Shown here one piece after another: positions 6,786-10,285 of a DNA stretch of 10,285 nucleotides. Source of the DNA: DASTCC01 sp035711465 (GTDB lineage: Bacteria > Acidobacteriota > Vicinamibacteria > Vicinamibacterales > SCN-69-37); assembly GCA_035711465.1 (NCBI GenBank), contig DASTCC010000244.1:1-10285 (forward strand), in the 5' to 3' direction. How positions within the stretch are numbered: the first letter of the stretch is position 1; each line of letters starts with the position of its first letter. The notes under the pieces were generated by a model. That model did not search any database and was not told where the DNA came from. It was given only the letters and a program-made list of their open reading frames with translations. The position numbers and the translations under genes were made by a program.

Positions 6786-7559
6786 CTACGCCGTAATGGC
6801 AATCACCCGCAGCGGGCTTCCCGAGCCGCCGACGATCTTCAGCGGCGCGGCGATGACGATCGCGCCGGTTGGCCGCAGCTGGTCGAGGTTGCAGAGGCTG
6901 GCGAGGCCGAATTTGCCGGCGCCGTGCATGATGTGGTGGTTCGGGAACGGCGGCTGGAACGTGCCGGCCTGGCCGGCGTCGGTCCCGATCGTCTCGACGC
7001 CGACGCCCAACACGTCGCGGTCCTCGGCCAGCAGCCTCGACGCCGCGGCGTCGAAGCCCGGACTGTGCGGGCCGTCGGCGGCGGCGTTGACGAACGCGGC
7101 GCCGCGGCGCCGGCTCCAGCCGGTCGCGAGCAGCACCCACGCGCCGGCGGGAATGCGTCCGTACTCCGCCTCCCACTCGCCGATGCGCTCGCGCGTCAGC
7201 AGGAAATCGGGATCGGCGGCGACGTCGCGGGTGACGTCGATGACGCACGCCGGGCCGATGAAGCGGCGCGCCGGAATCGTGTCGCACGCGTTCTCCGGCA
7301 AGTCGCGGCCGCTGATCCAGTGCACCGGCGCGTCGAAGTGGGTGCCGGTGTGCTCGCCGAACGAGAGCGTGTTCCAGTACCAGGCCGGTCCGCCCTCGTC
7401 GTAGCGCGAGATCGTCTCGATGGTGACGCCCGGCGACGGCTTGAAGATCGGCGGCAGGCCGATCACCGGCGTCTCCGGCCCGAGCGGCTGGGAGAGATCG
7501 ACGACGCGCAGGCGCCCGGACGCCAGCTCGTCGGCGAGTCGGATCAGCACGTCAGACAT
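6786..7559 (-). CDS. Cyclase-family metal-dependent hydrolase (kynurenine formamidase/isatin hydrolase fold)
   Basis: This 257-residue protein is of the family that includes bacterial kynurenine formamidase and isatin hydrolase, which hydrolyse amide or lactam bonds with Mn or Zn. Seen: VVDLSQPLGPETPV at residues 19-32, and the metal motif HTGTHFDAPVH with H70, H74, D76 and H80 (HxGTHxDxPxH), fully conserved. Near the C-terminus NHHIMHGAGKFGLASLCNL occupies 207-225. The glutamate that KynB-type enzymes usually have just before the NL of this segment appears as Ala220, so KynB activity is doubtful. The ending GGSGSPLRVIA is typical of the family. ATG at 7559-7557 overlaps the upstream ThDP subunit by 8 bp, so the two are translated from one mRNA. 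Substrate unknown; a cyclic amide, ester or formamide is likely from the fold. Confidence 0.87.
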   Translation of the reverse strand: MSDVLIRLADELASGRLRVVDLSQPLGPETPVIGLPPIFKPSPGVTIETISRYDEGGPAWYWNTLSFGEHTGTHFDAPVHWISGRDLPENACDTIPARRFIGPACVIDVTRDVAADPDFLLTRERIGEWEAEYGRIPAGAWVLLATGWSRRRGAAFVNAAADGPHSPGFDAAASRLLAEDRDVLGVGVETIGTDAGQAGTFQPPFPNHHIMHGAGKFGLASLCNLDQLRPTGAIVIAAPLKIVGGSGSPLRVIAITA

Positions 7560-8115
7560 GGCTCAAGTACCTCTTGAACTGGAAGCGGTTTTCGAGCATC
7601 GCCAGGTCGGTGACGAACCCGGACGGCCCGGTGGCGTCCACCTTGGCGACGAGCGTCGTCAGATCCCGCGCCGCGAGCGCGTCGTCGAAGGCGCGGAGGA
7701 AGGCGTCGAGCGTCCGCACCTCGCCGGTGCGCGGCACGCCGGCCGCGGCGGCGATCTTCGCCAGGTCGCTGCCGGTCGAGGTCGCCGTCGGGAAGCCGCC
7801 CACCGACAGGAGGCTCTCGTTGTCGAAGATCACGTGCAGCAGGTTGCGCGGACGGTAGCGCGCGAGCGTGGTCAGCCCGCCGAGGTTCATCAGCACCGAT
7901 CCATCGCCGTCGAACACGATCACCTGCCGCGACGGCTGCGCCAGCGCGATGCCGAGCCCGAGCGACGACGCCAGGCCCATCGCATGCTGGAGGTAGAAGA
8001 AGTTCGGCCGATGGCCGATGGCCTGGAGCTCTGCCGCGACGGCGCCCATGATCGTGACGACGGCGTGGTCGGCGAGGGCCGGGTAAATCGCTTCGAGCGC
8101 TTCGCGTCGCGTCAT
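7552..8115 (-). CDS. ThDP-binding (beta) subunit of a sulfopyruvate/phosphonopyruvate decarboxylase-like enzyme
   Basis: This 187-residue protein corresponds to the C-terminal, diphosphate-binding domain of thiamine-diphosphate enzymes. Seen: GDGSVLMNLGGL at residues 70-81 followed by FDNES at 97-101, the GDG-x(~26)-N motif that binds Mg and the cofactor diphosphate. The N-terminal FFYLQHAMGLASSLGLGIAL at 39-58 resembles the FYMLGSMG block of sulfopyruvate decarboxylase beta (ComE) and phosphonopyruvate decarboxylase. The length suits ComE. It would pair with the adjacent alpha subunit, with the active site at the interface. ATG at 8115-8113 lies 10 bp after the alpha stop, with aggtgg upstream. 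No sulfonate, coenzyme M or phosphonate genes are seen nearby, so the substrate is better described as an unidentified 2-oxo acid. Confidence 0.85.
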   Translation of the reverse strand: MTRREALEAIYPALADHAVVTIMGAVAAELQAIGHRPNFFYLQHAMGLASSLGLGIALAQPSRQVIVFDGDGSVLMNLGGLTTLARYRPRNLLHVIFDNESLLSVGGFPTATSTGSDLAKIAAAAGVPRTGEVRTLDAFLRAFDDALAARDLTTLVAKVDATGPSGFVTDLAMLENRFQFKRYLSHV

Positions 8116-8125
8116 CGACCGCCAC

Positions 8126-8638
8126 CTACTCCCACATCAAGTCCCGTTTCAGGAGCAGCGCGACCGGCTTGTTCGAGGCGAGCGCCAGGGTCTGCGCCTT
8201 TTCGATCCGCGTCGCCACGTGTTCCGGCCGATCGAGCACGTCCCAGGCGATGTTGAGCGCGCCGAGCAGCGGCACCGTGACGCCGCCGCCCTCGGTCTGC
8301 CAGGGATCGCGCTCGCCGAACTCGCCGCGGTAGCTGATCAGCATCAGCAGCGGGATCCGGTAGAGCTGCGAGCAGGAGACGATGCCGTTGATCGACGCGA
8401 AGAAGCCGTGGTTCTGCATCAGCATCGCCGATCGCACGCCGGCCAGGTGCGCGCCGGCGGAGATGCCGACGCCCTCCTCCTCCTTCGCCAGGCGCACCAG
8501 CGTCATGTCCGGATCGTCGTCGGCCATGCGCACGAGGTGCACCAGCCACGTCTCCGGCAGCGCCGAGACGATCCGTACGCCGCACGCCTTGAGCGCGTCG
8601 TAAATCAGCTGTGAGCTCGCGACCGAGACCGGCGACAC
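8126..8638 (-). CDS. ThDP pyrimidine-domain (alpha) subunit of a sulfopyruvate/phosphonopyruvate decarboxylase-like enzyme
   Basis: This 170-residue protein corresponds to the N-terminal pyrimidine-binding domain of thiamine-diphosphate enzymes. Seen: LAKEEEGVGISAGAHLAG at residues 50-67, where one glutamate (53-55) should activate the cofactor aminopyrimidine; MLMQNHGFFASINGI at 72-86; and IPLLMLISYRGEFGE at 95-109. These blocks match sulfopyruvate decarboxylase alpha (ComD), and the length is that of ComD. The middle domain of full-length decarboxylases is absent from both subunits, as expected for split enzymes. The start is GTG at 8638-8636, 1 bp after the permease stop, with AGGAG 8 bases upstream inside the permease gene. 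This suggests translational coupling to the permease. The real substrate is not known. Confidence 0.85.
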   Translation of the reverse strand: MSPVSVASSQLIYDALKACGVRIVSALPETWLVHLVRMADDDPDMTLVRLAKEEEGVGISAGAHLAGVRSAMLMQNHGFFASINGIVSCSQLYRIPLLMLISYRGEFGERDPWQTEGGGVTVPLLGALNIAWDVLDRPEHVATRIEKAQTLALASNKPVALLLKRDLMWE

Positions 8639-8639
8639 G

Positions 8640-10285
8640 TCACTCGCTCCTGAGCGACACCATCGGATCGACGGCCGACGCGCGGCGCGCCGGGATCACG
8701 CTCGCGGCGATCGCGATCAGCGTCGCGGCCGCGGCGACGCCGCCGAAGGTGGCGAGGTCGGCGGCGGGGACGCCGAACAGCAGGCTCTGCATGAATCGCG
8801 TCAGCGCGAAGGCGCCGGCGAGACCGATGAGCACCCCGGCCGCGGTGACGCCAAGACCCCTGCCGACGACCATGCCGAGAATCGTCCACGGCGTCGCGCC
8901 GAGCGCGATGCGAATGCCGACCTCGCGCGTGCCCTGGCTGACGAGGAACGCGAGCACGCCGTAGACGCCGATGCCGGCGAGCGCCAGCGCGACCACCGCG
9001 AAGAGCGAGAGCAGCGTCATCGCGAATCGCCGCTGCGCCAGCGACGCGGACACGCGGCCGGACATCGTCCGCATGTTCGAGATCGGCACGTCCGGATCGA
9101 CCGCGTGCACGGCTGCCGTGACCGGCGCCACCAGCGACTCCGGATGGACGCTCGCGCGGACGGTGACGAACATCGTCCGCGCGCCGCTCTGGGTGAGCGA
9201 TCGGTACATCGCCATGCGGCCACCGGTGTCGAGGCCGTAGTGCTTGACGCGGCCGACGACGCCGATCACGGTCTCCCACGGCGATGGCGAGTTGGCGTCG
9301 CCAAATTTGACGCGGCGCCCGATCGGATCCTGGCCCGGCCAGAGCTCGTCGGCCATGACGTCGTCGACGATCACCACGCGCTGCCCGCCGGCGACGTCTT
9401 CAGGGCCGAAGAGCCGGCCGCGGATCAGCGGAATCCCCATCGCTTCGAAGTAGCGGCCGCCGGCCGTCCGCATGTCGGCGTTGTAGAAGTTCTCGCCGGG
9501 CGGCGGCGCGACGCCTTCGGCGGTCATCGGTCCCCACGCCATGCGCGCGGTCAGCGGCAGCGTGGTGACGGCGCCGGTACGGACCACGCCCGGCAGCTGG
9601 TCGAGCCGCTCCCAGAGATTCTGGTAGCCCTGTCGCACTGCGGCGGCATCGGGATAACGCTGTCCGGCGAGCGAGAGCTCGAACGTCAGCACGCCGGACG
9701 CGTCGAAGCCCGCCGGCTGCCGCAGGACGTGCGCGAAGCTTCGCACCAGGAGCCCCGCGCCGATCAGCAGCATCACCGCGAGCGCCAGCTCGGCGACGAC
9801 GAGCAGCCGCCGCAGTCCCAGGCCGCGGCCGAGCAGCGCGCCGCTCGCGGCCATGCCGCGGCCCGCATCGCGCAGGACCGCCTGCACGTTGACGCGGCCC
9901 GATCCGAACACCGGCGCCAGACCGAACAGGATCCCCGACGCGATGCTCAGGCCCGCCGTGAACAGCAGCACCGGCGTGTCGACCGCGATCGATCCGAGAC
10001 GGGGGACGTTCTGCGGCTGCAGCGCGTGCATCCAGCGCACGCCGGCCATCGCGAGCGCGACGCCGACCGCGCCGCCGATTACCGCGAGCACCACGCTCTC
10101 CGTCAGCAGTTGACGAGCGAGGCGGCCGCGGCTGGCGCCGAGCGCGCTGCGAATCGCGACCTCGCGCTGCCGCGAGGCCGCGCGCGCGAGCAGCAGGTTG
10201 GCGACGTTCGCGCACGCGATCAGCAGGACGAAGCCGACCGACCCAGCCAGCACGATCACCGAGGTGCGAACGCCGCCGACGACCT
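8640..10285 (-). CDS. ADOP/MacB-type ABC transporter permease, C-terminal part (5' end outside window)
   Basis: This is the C-terminal ~548 residues of a large FtsX/MacB-like membrane permease; the frame is open to the window edge. Seen, counting from the GTG at 10259: a membrane helix with FVLLIACANVANLLLARA (10-27) followed by REVAIRSALGASRGRLARQL (32-51); two more helices at about 54-74 and 95-118; a helix at about 151-172; a long extracytoplasmic MacB-type domain (about 180-410); then three final helices from about 413, 456 and 502. The closing block has SQGTREVGIRIALGA, TRFMQSLLFGV and PARRASAVDPMVSLRSE. Two FtsX units in one chain and this C-terminus are typical of acidobacterial duplicated orphan permeases, which usually lack a partner ATPase gene; none is visible here. 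The GTG at 10259 is internal, not the start. Transported substrate unknown. Confidence 0.9.
   Translation of the reverse strand, partial: VVGGVRTSVIVLAGSVGFVLLIACANVANLLLARAASRQREVAIRSALGASRGRLARQLLTESVVLAVIGGAVGVALAMAGVRWMHALQPQNVPRLGSIAVDTPVLLFTAGLSIASGILFGLAPVFGSGRVNVQAVLRDAGRGMAASGALLGRGLGLRRLLVVAELALAVMLLIGAGLLVRSFAHVLRQPAGFDASGVLTFELSLAGQRYPDAAAVRQGYQNLWERLDQLPGVVRTGAVTTLPLTARMAWGPMTAEGVAPPPGENFYNADMRTAGGRYFEAMGIPLIRGRLFGPEDVAGGQRVVIVDDVMADELWPGQDPIGRRVKFGDANSPSPWETVIGVVGRVKHYGLDTGGRMAMYRSLTQSGARTMFVTVRASVHPESLVAPVTAAVHAVDPDVPISNMRTMSGRVSASLAQRRFAMTLLSLFAVVALALAGIGVYGVLAFLVSQGTREVGIRIALGATPWTILGMVVGRGLGVTAAGVLIGLAGAFALTRFMQSLLFGVPAADLATFGGVAAAATLIAIAASVIPARRASAVDPMVSLRSE
8647..8651 (-). 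promoter_or_regulatory. Shine-Dalgarno of the ThDP alpha gene inside the permease 3' end
   Basis: On the minus strand AGGAG lies 8 bases before the GTG at 8638-8636, within the last codons of the permease gene. It supports the GTG start and a coupled reading of the two genes. Confidence 0.6.

Noticed and set aside
5419..7404. 661-residue plus-strand open frame across the [2Fe-2S], TetR and cyclase-fold genes
   Set aside because: It crosses three well-supported minus-strand genes and a repeat region, shows no motif, and has biased shadow composition.

Overview
The window comes from a GC-rich bacterial chromosome, most likely an Acidobacteriota member (a Vicinamibacteria-like lineage would fit). 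The main clue is the large MacB/FtsX-type permease at the right edge. It has the architecture and C-terminal signature of the 'acidobacterial duplicated orphan permease' (ADOP) family. The high GC content and the degenerate low-complexity repeats between genes agree with this, but the taxonomic call is an inference.

Layout, left to right. Bases 1-1214 (+) hold the 3' part of glgB (glycogen branching enzyme). It converges on a small EVE-domain gene (1340-1786, -), with a long imperfect inverted repeat between the two stops. All genes from 1340 to the right edge are on the minus strand. Read in the direction of transcription (right to left) they are: an ADOP permease (partial, 10285-8640); two half-size thiamine-diphosphate enzyme subunits of the sulfopyruvate/phosphonopyruvate decarboxylase type (8638-8126 and 8115-7552); a cyclase/isatin hydrolase/kynurenine formamidase-fold metal hydrolase (7559-6786); a repeat-filled 236-bp gap; a TetR regulator (6549-5878); three subunits of a molybdenum hydroxylase ([2Fe-2S] 5862-5350, molybdopterin 5353-2894, FAD 2897-1875); a hairpin-bearing gap; and the EVE gene.

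The three-subunit enzyme is the centrepiece. The FAD subunit carries the extra four-cysteine loop (C122, C138, C146, C155) that in 4-hydroxybenzoyl-CoA reductase binds an additional [4Fe-4S] cluster. The large subunit has the matching motifs of that subfamily, and gene order is C-A-B. The stops and starts overlap by 4 bp (ATGA, GTGA), and the TetR gene lies 15 bp upstream of the first subunit, so regulator and enzyme look like one operon. A perfect 14-bp palindrome sits at the very start of the TetR gene, just downstream of an extended -10 element, and is a good autoregulatory operator candidate.

The ThDP subunits and the cyclase-fold hydrolase form a second tight block (10-bp gap, 8-bp overlap) that starts 1 bp after the permease stop. 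Hydrolysis, 2-oxo-acid decarboxylation and a molybdenum hydroxylase together suggest a small-molecule, possibly aromatic or N-heterocyclic, catabolic module. The substrate cannot be read from the sequence. No CoA ligase, ferredoxin or molybdenum-cofactor insertion factor is present in the window.
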